Origin: Microbacterium aurugineum
GTDB taxonomy: Bacteria; Actinomycetota; Actinomycetes; Actinomycetales; Microbacteriaceae
DNA length: 64,000 nt
Direction of reading: 5' to 3'
Assembly (NCBI RefSeq): GCF_023101205.1
Contig: NZ_CP078078.1
Location: forward strand, 2,985,411-3,049,410
The notes beneath the pieces are model-generated. The model made no database searches, was not told where the DNA came from, and saw nothing but the letters and a program-made list of their open reading frames with translations. Below, piece after piece: positions 56,907-64,000 of the stretch; position 1 is the first letter of the stretch; every line of letters begins with the position of its first letter. The translations under genes and the position numbers were made by a program.

Positions 56907-57176
56907 TGCGGTGTCTTCCTGTGTTCTCGCACGAGAACAGCGCCGCGCGCACGCGCGAGCACCCTGCGCCTGATCGGGCTCGATCAGCGGGGTTCCGGAC
57001 TGTCAGCGGCCGGGGCCATTCATGTGATGGTTGATTAGCGTCGAGCGACGCTCACCATCGGCCCCTGGACTCACACTTCATACACAGAAAACGTCCGCGC
57101 CAACGCGCGGGTGTCCGAAGCCGACCGTCCGATACTACCGGACGCACCTGAGAGAGTGCTGCCGCAGGCGTGGCCG

Positions 57177-57182
57177 TACGAT
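57177..57182 (+). promoter_or_regulatory. -10 box for a leaderless start
   Basis: TACGAT, six bases, then the GTG at 57,189. This decides the start of the epimerase gene. Confidence 0.5.
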
Positions 57183-57188
57183 GTCGAG

Positions 57189-58085
57189 GTGAGTACCGCT
57201 TCCCCCACCGGCACCCAGATCACCCTCCGACGCGGCGAGGTGGATGCGCAGATCGCCCAGGTCGGTGCGTCCCTGCGTTCGCTGCGCATCGGCGGTGTCG
57301 ATCTCGTGCCGCCGTATCCCCTCGACCTGCCGACTCCCGCGTGTTCCGGTGTGGTGCTCGTGCCGTGGCCGAACCGGGTGCGCGACGGACGCTGGGATGA
57401 CGACGGCACCGCGCGAGCGCTCGCGATCACCGAGCCGAAGTTGAACAATGCGAGCCACGGACTGCTGCGCTTCACCTCCTACGAGGTGTCGCAGACCGAC
57501 ACCGAAGCCGTGCTGCGAGCGACCATCGTGCCGCAGACCGGCTATCCGTATCTGGTCGAGACCGCGGTGACCTACACCCTCGCTTCCGACGGCATCCAGG
57601 TCGCGCACGCCCTCACCAACCACTCGGACACCCCGGCGCCGGTCGCGCTGGGCACGCATCCGTTCGTCACGATCGGCGATGTCGACCCGCACGACCTCAC
57701 GCTGAGGATCCCCGCGAAGACCGCGTTCGAGACCGATGAGCGGATGCTGCCGACCGGGACGCGTCCGGCGGATACCGCGCTGCGGGATGGCGTCCGCCTG
57801 GGAGACGTGAGCCTCGACACCGGCTTCACCGATCTCACGCGCGACCCGGACGGGCGGGTACGCCACTCGCTCACCGCACCGGACGGCCGTCGCGTGACCC
57901 TGTGGCAGGGTGAGGGCTTCGACTACGTGCAGGTGTACACCACACCCGCTTATCCCGGACAGAGCCTCGCGGTCGCGATCGAGCCGATGACCGCGCCCGC
58001 CGATGCGCTCAACAGCGGCCTCGGCATCCGCCGCCTCGCCCCGGAAGAGACCTGGACCCTGCACTGGGGCATCACGTTCAGCTGA
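57189..58085 (+). CDS. Aldose 1-epimerase family protein
   Basis: 298 residues, galactose-mutarotase-like beta sandwich. Recognisable: VLVPWPNRVRDGRW, NNASHGLLRF (catalytic His), ALGTHPFVTIGD (second His), and the late IEPMTAPADALNSG with Glu in the position of the catalytic base. Interconverts alpha and beta anomers of a hexose or a phosphosugar. The open frame extends to a GTG at 57,111, but the extra 26 residues are not family-like and the TACGAT box would lie inside it, so 57,189 is chosen. Confidence 0.9.
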   Translation: MSTASPTGTQITLRRGEVDAQIAQVGASLRSLRIGGVDLVPPYPLDLPTPACSGVVLVPWPNRVRDGRWDDDGTARALAITEPKLNNASHGLLRFTSYEVSQTDTEAVLRATIVPQTGYPYLVETAVTYTLASDGIQVAHALTNHSDTPAPVALGTHPFVTIGDVDPHDLTLRIPAKTAFETDERMLPTGTRPADTALRDGVRLGDVSLDTGFTDLTRDPDGRVRHSLTAPDGRRVTLWQGEGFDYVQVYTTPAYPGQSLAVAIEPMTAPADALNSGLGIRRLAPEETWTLHWGITFS

Positions 58086-58113
58086 CCCGTTCCAACCCGT
58101 CGCAGCGTCGGGC

Positions 58114-58201
58114 CGTTGACAACTCCTCAAGGATCGACTCGAAAGGCCCCGGATCACGCATCTGCCTGCGGATCCGGGGCCTTTCTGCGGAGTTGTGAAC
58201 G
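58114..58201. repeat. Type B nested palindrome, copy 2 (terminator)
   Basis: Outer arms CGTTGACAACTCC (58,114-58,126) and GGAGTTGTGAACG (58,189-58,201), one mismatch. Inner arms GAAAGGCCCCGGATC (58,141-58,155) and GATCCGGGGCCTTTC (58,171-58,185), perfect. Between convergent genes, as is copy 1. The outer GTTCACAACTC and inner GAAAGGCCCCGG are common to both copies. Confidence 0.87.
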
Positions 58202-58247
58202 CGCGTGAGTTGTAACCGTCCGCCGGAACCCCCGCCGGACGGACCCG

Positions 58248-61200
58248 CTACTCCCGGTCGCGCAGTTCGCGCCGGGTGAGCTGCCGTGCGTGCGGCAGAC
58301 CAGACGTGTCGATCAGCACCGAACCGGCCGGAGCTGCTGCAGCGCCCGACGCATCGGGATCGACCGGAGCATCCGGCTCGGGCGCCCCGCCGGCATCCGA
58401 CCCGCCCGCCTTGCGCGCAGCCCGCCGCTCCTTGGCACCCTCGACGAGGTTGTAGAGCGTCGGCAGCACGATCAGTGTCAGCACGGTCGAGGACAGGAGT
58501 CCGCCGATCACGACGATCGCCAGCGGCTGGGAGATGAACCCGCCGTGCCCGGTGATGCCGAGCGCCATCGGGGTGAGGGCGAGGATCGTCGCGAGCGCGG
58601 TCATGAGGATCGGACGCAGACGCTTCTCCCCACCGGCCTTGACCGCCTCGACGGTCGACAGTCCCTTCTCCCGGTACTGGTTCACCAGGTCGACGAGCAC
58701 GATCGCATTCGTCACCACGATGCCGATCAGCATCAGCACACCGATCAGCGAGGCGACACCGAGCGGCACTCCCGTGACGATCTGCAGCAGGATCGCGCCG
58801 GTCGCCGCGAACGGCACCGAGACGAGCAGCAGCAGCGGCTGACGCAGCGACTTGAAGGTCGCGACCATCACCACGTAGACGATCAGGATCGCCGCGAGCA
58901 TCGCGAGGCCCAGCTGCGAGAACGAGTCCGCCTGCTGCGACGCCACGCCACCGACCTCGGCGGAGGCACCGTCGGGCAGGTCGACCGCGGCGAGCGCCTC
59001 GTTCACCGACTGTGTGGCGGTGGCGAGGTTGTCGGATGCAGGCGGCACCGTGATCGTCGAGGTGCGCCGCCCCTGCTCGGTCGTGATCGACGTCGGGCCG
59101 TTGCGCTGCTCGACGGTCGCGATGTCCTGCAGCTGCACCACGCCGAGCGGCGTCGGGATCGCCAGCTCCTTGAGCGCCTCGACCGTGGTCGGCGGCTCGG
59201 GCGTGACGATGTAGACGGTCAGCGCGGTGTCGTCGATCTCGACGGAACCGGCCTGCTGCGGACGCATGGTGTTCGACACGATCGAGCCGACCGCGACCTC
59301 GGAGAGCCCGCGCTGAGCGGCCGCTTCGCGATCGACCACGACCGCGATGTACGGCAGCGATGCGGCGAGGTTGTCGGTGACCTGACCCACTCCGTCCCGG
59401 CCGTCGAGCTCGTCGACGAGTGCCGTGGTCGCGGTCTGCAGGTCATCGGAGTTCGGTGCGCTGACCGTGATCTCGATGTCGCTCGAGCCGAATCCCGCGG
59501 AGGCGGACACGGCCACATCGCCGACCTCGTCACCGAGTCCGTCGATCGCGTCCTGCACATCGGCGCGGAGCTTCTCCTGGTCGGCGTCGGAGTCGGTCAG
59601 CACCGAGTACGTGACACCCGCTCCGCCCGAGAAGGCATCGCTGAGTGCCGAGCCGCTGGTGCCGATCGAGGCCTGCACGTGCTCGATGCCGTCGATGTCG
59701 AGCAGGGCGTCCTCGACCGCGACGGCCGCATCCGACTTCGCCTGCAGGCTCGCCGACGGACCGAGGTCCTGCGTGATGGTCATGGTGTTCTGCCCGGAGT
59801 CTCCGAGGAAGTTGACCTTCATCAGCGGTGCCGCGGCGAGCGTGGCGCCGAGCACCACGACAGCCAGGATGACCGTGACACCCGAGTGCTTCAGCGTCCA
59901 GGCGAGGATCGGCCGGTACACGCGCTGGAGCTGCGTCGGCGGAGCATCGGGGTGCTCGGGGTCGATCGGCGTTCCATGCTCGTCGAGCAGCGGCTTGCCG
60001 GGCTTCAGGAACCAGTAGGCGAGCACAGGCACGATGGTGAGCGCGACCAGGAGCGAGGCCACCATCGCGATCGTCACCGTCATCGCGAACGGTCGGAACA
60101 GCTCGCCGACCATGTCGCCGACGAAGACGATCGGCAGGAACACGGCGACGGTCGTGATCGTCGAGGCGGTGATCGCCATCGCGACCTCGCGCACGGCGAG
60201 ACGGATCGCATCGCCCTTGTCGGCATCGCCGACGTAGTGACGTTTGATGTTCTCGATCACCACGATGGAGTCGTCGACCACTCGACCGATCGCGATCGTG
60301 AGCGCGCCGAGCGTCAGCACGTTCAGCGAGTAGCCGAACGCCTGCAATCCGATGAACGTGATGAGCACGCTGGTCGGGATCGAGATCGCCGTCACGAGGG
60401 TCGAGCGGATCGAGAGCAGGAAGACCAGGATGACGATCACGGCGAAGACGAGGCCGAGCAGACCCTCCGTCGCGAGCGTCTCGATCGACTGCACGATGAA
60501 GGGCGCCTGGTCGAAGATCACGGTGAACTCGGCATCGGGGAATGCCTTGCCGATCTCGTCGAGGGCCGCGATCACGCCGTTGGACACCTCGACAGTGTTG
60601 GCGGCGGGCAGCTTCGTGATCGAGATCGACAGCGCATCCTTGCCGTCGACACGTGAGATCGAGGTGACGGGGTCGGACTCCTGCACGACGCTGGCCACAT
60701 CGCCGATGGTGAGGTCGGTGCCCACCAGCGGAAGCGCGGCGATCTCCTCGACCGAGGCGATCTTGGCCCCGGTCTGCACCGTGAGCGTCTGGCCGTCCTC
60801 CGTGATGTCGCCACCCGGGAACAGGGTGCCGTTCTGCTGCAGCGCCGAGCTGATGGCCTGTGTGCTCAGACCCGCGGCGGCGAGCTTCGCCGTGTCGGGG
60901 GTGATGCTGATGCGCTGTCCGACGCCACCGACGATCTCCGCGGCGTTGACCCCGTCGACGTCCTCGAGGTCGGGGATCGCGACGGATTCGAGCTCGGCCT
61001 GGGCGTTGTCGGCATCCTCGAATCCGGTGACGGCGACCTGGATCACGGGGAAGTCATCGATCGACACCGACAGCACCTGCGGGCTGACGTCTTCGGGCAG
61101 CTGCGAGGAGATCCGGTTGATCGCCTGCTGGATCTTCTGCTCGGCCGTGGCGAGGTTCGTACCGTAGGCGAACATCGCCTGCACGATCGAGGCGTTCGTG

Positions 61201-61457
61201 GTACTGGTCGCGGTGGTCGACTCGAGCCCGGGGACGCCCTGGATCGCCGACTCGACCGGCGTGGACACGTCGTTCTCGACCACCTCGGGCGAGGCCCCGG
61301 GATAGGTCGTCATGACGACGAGCGCCGGCAGCTCGAGCGAAGGGATGAGCTCCTGCTTGAGGTTCGTGAGCGCGAGCCCGCCGAACACCGCCGCGACGAT
61401 GGTGATGAGGGCGATGAGCGCACGGTTCTTGAGGCTCAGGATGGCGAGTTTCGACAA
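58248..61457 (-). CDS. RND efflux transporter (AcrB/SwrC type)
   Basis: 1,069 residues, the full RND length with twelve membrane helices and two large outer loops. N-terminal helix KLAILSLKNRALIALITIVAA, porter start LIPSLELPALVVMTTYPGASPE, helix-4 relay GRVVDDSIVVIENIKRH with the paired aspartates, and helix-10 LMLIGIVVTNAIVLVDLVNQ. Gram-positive RND pumps of this kind act without an outer-membrane channel and export lipids or amphiphilic drugs. The best start is TTG 61,457 (ribosome site GAGGAAAA); no ATG fits. 16 nt after a TetR gene, so probably a regulator-pump operon. C-terminal acidic, proline-rich tail. Confidence 0.92.
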   Translation of the reverse strand: MSKLAILSLKNRALIALITIVAAVFGGLALTNLKQELIPSLELPALVVMTTYPGASPEVVENDVSTPVESAIQGVPGLESTTATSTTNASIVQAMFAYGTNLATAEQKIQQAINRISSQLPEDVSPQVLSVSIDDFPVIQVAVTGFEDADNAQAELESVAIPDLEDVDGVNAAEIVGGVGQRISITPDTAKLAAAGLSTQAISSALQQNGTLFPGGDITEDGQTLTVQTGAKIASVEEIAALPLVGTDLTIGDVASVVQESDPVTSISRVDGKDALSISITKLPAANTVEVSNGVIAALDEIGKAFPDAEFTVIFDQAPFIVQSIETLATEGLLGLVFAVIVILVFLLSIRSTLVTAISIPTSVLITFIGLQAFGYSLNVLTLGALTIAIGRVVDDSIVVIENIKRHYVGDADKGDAIRLAVREVAMAITASTITTVAVFLPIVFVGDMVGELFRPFAMTVTIAMVASLLVALTIVPVLAYWFLKPGKPLLDEHGTPIDPEHPDAPPTQLQRVYRPILAWTLKHSGVTVILAVVVLGATLAAAPLMKVNFLGDSGQNTMTITQDLGPSASLQAKSDAAVAVEDALLDIDGIEHVQASIGTSGSALSDAFSGGAGVTYSVLTDSDADQEKLRADVQDAIDGLGDEVGDVAVSASAGFGSSDIEITVSAPNSDDLQTATTALVDELDGRDGVGQVTDNLAASLPYIAVVVDREAAAQRGLSEVAVGSIVSNTMRPQQAGSVEIDDTALTVYIVTPEPPTTVEALKELAIPTPLGVVQLQDIATVEQRNGPTSITTEQGRRTSTITVPPASDNLATATQSVNEALAAVDLPDGASAEVGGVASQQADSFSQLGLAMLAAILIVYVVMVATFKSLRQPLLLLVSVPFAATGAILLQIVTGVPLGVASLIGVLMLIGIVVTNAIVLVDLVNQYREKGLSTVEAVKAGGEKRLRPILMTALATILALTPMALGITGHGGFISQPLAIVVIGGLLSSTVLTLIVLPTLYNLVEGAKERRAARKAGGSDAGGAPEPDAPVDPDASGAAAAPAGSVLIDTSGLPHARQLTRRELRDRE

Positions 61458-61473
61458 GGCGTTTTCCTCGGTG

Positions 61474-62061
61474 TCAGGGTGTGGCTGTCGTTGCGGTCGG
61501 AGTGGAGACGGAATCTCCGAGGATCCGCGCCAGTGCGGTCTCGATGAAGGGCTGTGCAAGGCGGTCGTCGCGGATCTGCATGTTCCACATGACGCCGTCG
61601 ATGAAGATCATCGCTGCACGGGCCCGATCTTCACCATAGGTCGGTTCGAGGAGTTCCACGAGCCGGTCGGAGAGGTGACGAGCGAGTTCGCGCAGCCGCG
61701 GATCGTGCACGGCTGCGGTCACCACCGCGCGGTCGGCCTGGACGGCGTGCGCGTCCTCCATGCTGTCGGCGATCAGGGTGGCGATCGTGTGCGGCGAGAC
61801 GCCGCGCTCGGTGAGCGTCTGACGGACACCGTCGAGGCGCGCGTCAACCTCTTCGGCAAGCGCGCGGAAGGCCGCAGCACGGAGGTCGTCGAGGGTGTCG
61901 AAGTACTGAGTCGTCGCACCGAGGGGCACGCCGGCGCGGGCGGCCACCATACGGTGCGTGACGGCCTCGGCGCCCACCTCGACGATCAGTTCCGCCGCGG
62001 CGGTCACGATCTCCCGGCGGCGCGCCTCAGGGTCACGTCGCCGACGCGCACCATGCTTCAT
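61474..62061 (-). CDS. TetR-family regulator of the RND pump
   Basis: 195 residues. Helix-turn-helix AVTHRMVAARAGVPLGATTQ then YFDTLDDL (about 31-60), and a helical ligand domain. Start: ATG 62,061 with GGGGGG upstream; an ATG at 62,079 is also in frame but lies next to the operator. Directly upstream is the palindrome TGTAC-N4-GTACA (62,087-62,100), so it likely represses itself and the RND gene. Confidence 0.88.
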   Translation of the reverse strand: MKHGARRRRDPEARRREIVTAAAELIVEVGAEAVTHRMVAARAGVPLGATTQYFDTLDDLRAAAFRALAEEVDARLDGVRQTLTERGVSPHTIATLIADSMEDAHAVQADRAVVTAAVHDPRLRELARHLSDRLVELLEPTYGEDRARAAMIFIDGVMWNMQIRDDRLAQPFIETALARILGDSVSTPTATTATP

Positions 62062-62081
62062 CCCGCCCCCCTTGGACATCC

Positions 62082-62100
62082 GTACATGTACTTTTGTACA
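62082..62100. promoter_or_regulatory. TGTAC palindromic operator
   Basis: TGTACTTTTGTACA (62,087-62,100) is a palindrome with half-sites TGTAC/GTACA, overlapped by GTACATGTAC (62,082-62,091). Three half-sites in 19 bp right before the TetR gene. Confidence 0.6.
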
Positions 62101-62133
62101 TTTCGGGATTGTGAGGATGCTGGGAGCGGGCCG

Positions 62134-62189
62134 TGCGGGATCAAAAACGGACCGGGCGTCGCGTGTTCCGGCCCCTTTCTGATCCCGCA
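62134..62189. repeat. Type A palindrome, copy 3 (degenerate)
   Basis: TGCGGGATCAAAAACGGACC... (62,134-62,155) pairs with ...GGCCCCTTTCTGATCCCGCA (62,168-62,189) over 22 bp with three mismatches. It contains the stop codon and last 17 codons of the EamA gene. Its outer arms match copies 1 and 2. Confidence 0.75.
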
Positions 62190-63154
62190 ACATTCGATGG
62201 ATGGAACTTCATGCGGATCACGGCGAGCATGCCCGCGAGGGTGAGGACGATGCCCCCCGCCTGCATGGGCCCCGGCAGCGGGGAGAGACCGACGGCAGCA
62301 GAGGCGACGCCGACGACCGGCGGTACGGCCAGGCCGAGAAGCGCAGCATAGGCGGGGCCCGCGGTCAGAATGATGCGGTGCTGCACCACGTAGGCGGGCA
62401 CGTAGATCCCCAACCCCAGCACCAACAGGGCGATGAGCGTGACCAGCGCCACCGGCCCGCCGCCGCTCACCTCCGCGGCCGCCCACACCACCAGCGGCAT
62501 GCTCCCCAGGGTGAAGACGGGCAGGATGCGCGGGGTCATCGGGCCGCGGTAGCCCCGATTGACGTGGGCGAAGTAGAGCCCGTAGACGGCCATCGAGAGC
62601 ATCGCGCCGACGGCCGCCAGCACCCCCCAGACGAGGCCGGGCTCTGCGGCACCGCGCAGGCGAGGAACGATGTACAGCACGGCACCAGCGATGGCGATGA
62701 CGGTCGCTACCAGTACGAGGGGCCGAACCCGAGCTCTCGTCAGCAGGCTCTCCAGAAGAAGCACGACGACGGGGGACAGCGCGAGGATGAGGCTGGGGAT
62801 GGTGGGCCCGGCGAACGCGATCGCGATGGTCGAGAGCATCGTGTAGCCTGCGACGCCGGTGAAGGCGAGCACCCCGAGCTGCCACCAGGTGTAGCGGCGA
62901 GCGGAGACGGGCGGGTGCGTCGGCGCGGATCGCCTTCCGCCCCCGTGCGACAGCAGCGCGAGCAGCAGGAGTCCGAGCGCCGCGAAGCCGGTGCGCCCTG
63001 CAGACACCACGCCGACGCCGGCTCCCTCCAGCGTGTATCCCGCGACGACCCAGGTCGCCGCGAGGAGCACGACCAACGCGAGGGATTCGAGCGCGAGCCG
63101 CACGCGATCGGTGCTCGATGAGACCGATCTCGTGGCGACCCGCGGTGCACTCAT
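62141..63154 (-). CDS. EamA/DMT-family transporter
   Basis: 337 residues, about ten membrane helices in two EamA halves (AGRTGFAALGLLLLALLSH and GPTIPSLILALSPVVVLLLE in the first; AYVVQHRIILTAGPAYAALL in the second). Exporters of amino acids or metabolites are the usual members. Overlaps the oxidoreductase gene by 4 nt (ATGA, 63,151-63,154). The last residues (AGSERGRNTRRPVRF) are coded within palindrome copy 3 and are not part of the family fold; the stop TGA comes from its TTTTTGATCCC arm. Confidence 0.88.
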   Translation of the reverse strand: MSAPRVATRSVSSSTDRVRLALESLALVVLLAATWVVAGYTLEGAGVGVVSAGRTGFAALGLLLLALLSHGGGRRSAPTHPPVSARRYTWWQLGVLAFTGVAGYTMLSTIAIAFAGPTIPSLILALSPVVVLLLESLLTRARVRPLVLVATVIAIAGAVLYIVPRLRGAAEPGLVWGVLAAVGAMLSMAVYGLYFAHVNRGYRGPMTPRILPVFTLGSMPLVVWAAAEVSGGGPVALVTLIALLVLGLGIYVPAYVVQHRIILTAGPAYAALLGLAVPPVVGVASAAVGLSPLPGPMQAGGIVLTLAGMLAVIRMKFHPSNVAGSERGRNTRRPVRF

Positions 63155-64000
63155 ACCAGTGCGGCCTCGACCTGACCCCGCTCGAAGTAGGCGACGAGGT
63201 CGGGATCCAGCGGGGGGATCTCGATCGCCGAGCCGTCGCCCCGAAGGGACGCGGTGGCGAGGATGCCGGCGGCGACGGCCTCGCGCGCCGCGATCGGTGA
63301 CGTCGCCGTCAGACCACCGTGCCGCACGAACCGCAGGAACTCGGCGACGAGCAGCGCATCGGCGCCGTCGTGCCCCGCGTCCGGGACCTCGGGAACGATG
63401 AAGGTCTCGTCGGCGTCGGCCGCGCCCGCATGCCTCCGATTCCACAGCTTGACCTCGCTGCCGGCCACGTCGCCGAAGTTCTCGATGCGCCCCTCGGTGC
63501 CGATCACGGTGTAGTTGCGCCAGTAGTCGGGCGTGAAGTGGCACTGCTGGTACGACGCGAAGATCCCGCCCTCCAGCTGCATGTTCACCATCGAGATGTC
63601 CTCGACGTCGACCACCGGGTGCAGGCCGGTGAGCGCGGTCGGCGGCCAGTTGTCCATGCTGAACCAGTCCGGCATCCGCTCCCCCGTCCGGTCACGCCGG
63701 TCGGTGATCTCGCCGTACACGCTCAGCGCCCCCATCGCGGAGACCCTCTCGCTGTACGCGCCGGCGAGCCAGTGGATGATGTCGATGTCGTGCGCGCCCT
63801 TCTGCAGCAGCAGTCCCGTGGTGCGGCGGCGGTCGGCGTGCCAGTCCTTGAAGTAGAAGTCGCCTCCGTGGCCGACGAAGTGCCGCACCCACACGGCCTT
63901 GACCTGTCCGATGCGCCCGGTCTGGATGAGTCCGCGCATGAGGGTGATCACGGGCATGTGCCGCATGTTGTGGCCGATGTAGAGCCCGGTGCCGGTGCGG
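63151..64000 (-). CDS. Gfo/Idh/MocA-family oxidoreductase, 5' end missing
   Basis: At least 283 residues; the N-terminal NAD(P)-binding part lies beyond the window. The visible part starts in GLYIGHNMRHMPVITLMRGL, then GLLLQKGAHDIDIIHWLAG with the catalytic-type His/Asp and WRNYTVIGTEGRIENFGD, typical of the C-terminal domain. Sugar or inositol dehydrogenase type; substrate unknown. Translated together with the EamA transporter (ATGA overlap). Confidence 0.9.
   Translation of the reverse strand, partial: RTGTGLYIGHNMRHMPVITLMRGLIQTGRIGQVKAVWVRHFVGHGGDFYFKDWHADRRRTTGLLLQKGAHDIDIIHWLAGAYSERVSAMGALSVYGEITDRRDRTGERMPDWFSMDNWPPTALTGLHPVVDVEDISMVNMQLEGGIFASYQQCHFTPDYWRNYTVIGTEGRIENFGDVAGSEVKLWNRRHAGAADADETFIVPEVPDAGHDGADALLVAEFLRFVRHGGLTATSPIAAREAVAAGILATASLRGDGSAIEIPPLDPDLVAYFERGQVEAALV

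Noticed and set aside
54909..57038. Long plus-strand open frame opposite the DEAD-box gene
   Set aside because: Mirror of the helicase reading frame, with no recognisable domain.

Overview
The window reads as chromosomal DNA of a high-GC actinobacterium, most likely a Microbacteriaceae member close to Microbacterium. This is inferred from the strong G/C bias at third codon positions, frequent GTG starts, ATGA/TGATG start-stop overlaps, TAnnnT -10 boxes with start codons immediately downstream, a sortase-E-type LAxTG anchor, and a kinase/phosphatase/FHA/FN3 cluster typical of Actinobacteria. No rRNA, tRNA, CRISPR array, phage or insertion sequence was recognised.

Positions 1-22,600 form one tightly packed minus-strand operon of eleven genes plus the start of a twelfth. 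From the promoter at about 22,540 downward these are: a 2,024-residue Ig-like/FN3 surface protein, a MoxR AAA+ ATPase, a DUF58 protein, a transglutaminase-fold membrane protein whose catalytic residues look lost, an RDD-FHA protein, a PP2C phosphatase, an FHA protein, a transmembrane Ser/Thr kinase, an FHA-HTH protein, a second RDD-FHA protein, and a three-ATPase FtsK/SpoIIIE (EccC/EssC-like) motor with an FHA domain. The content matches the PFNA cluster (Pkb2 kinase, FN3, AAA-ATPase, DUF58, transglutaminase, PrpC) known from bifidobacteria, joined here to a type VII secretion-like motor. A 23-bp palindrome at identical distance from a -10 box precedes both the first gene and the gene after the motor, suggesting one regulon.

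Positions 22,600-34,300 hold a sortase-anchored metallophosphoesterase divergent from a GntR/UTRA regulator, 3-methyladenine glycosylase (tag), a repeat-rich intergenic stretch with 153-bp tandem repeats, an acyl-CoA oxidase-like gene, and a GH3 glycosidase-MFS transporter operon divergent from a regulator that contains two complete TetR modules and faces two operator copies.

Positions 34,300-45,000 hold RecQ, a small GNAT, pirin, an AidB-like acyl-CoA dehydrogenase with its TetR, a divergent AMP-forming acyl-CoA ligase with paired palindromic operators between them, and a secreted subtilase.

Positions 45,000-49,100 encode an ECF-type transporter (S, fused A-A', T) followed by a siderophore-interacting flavoprotein. 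An iron-box-like sequence lies in front of the ATPase, so this is a candidate iron-linked ECF importer.

Positions 49,000-64,000 are housekeeping and accessory genes: a beta-lactamase-fold hydrolase, an acyl-CoA dehydrogenase, a D,D-carboxypeptidase, an Rv2578c-like radical SAM protein, YaeQ, a DEAD-box helicase with a huge N-terminal basic tail, an aldose epimerase, a TetR-RND efflux pair, an EamA transporter and a partial Gfo/Idh oxidoreductase. Two families of long-armed intergenic palindromes recur here (three copies of one, two of the other), and two protein C-termini run into copies of the first family.
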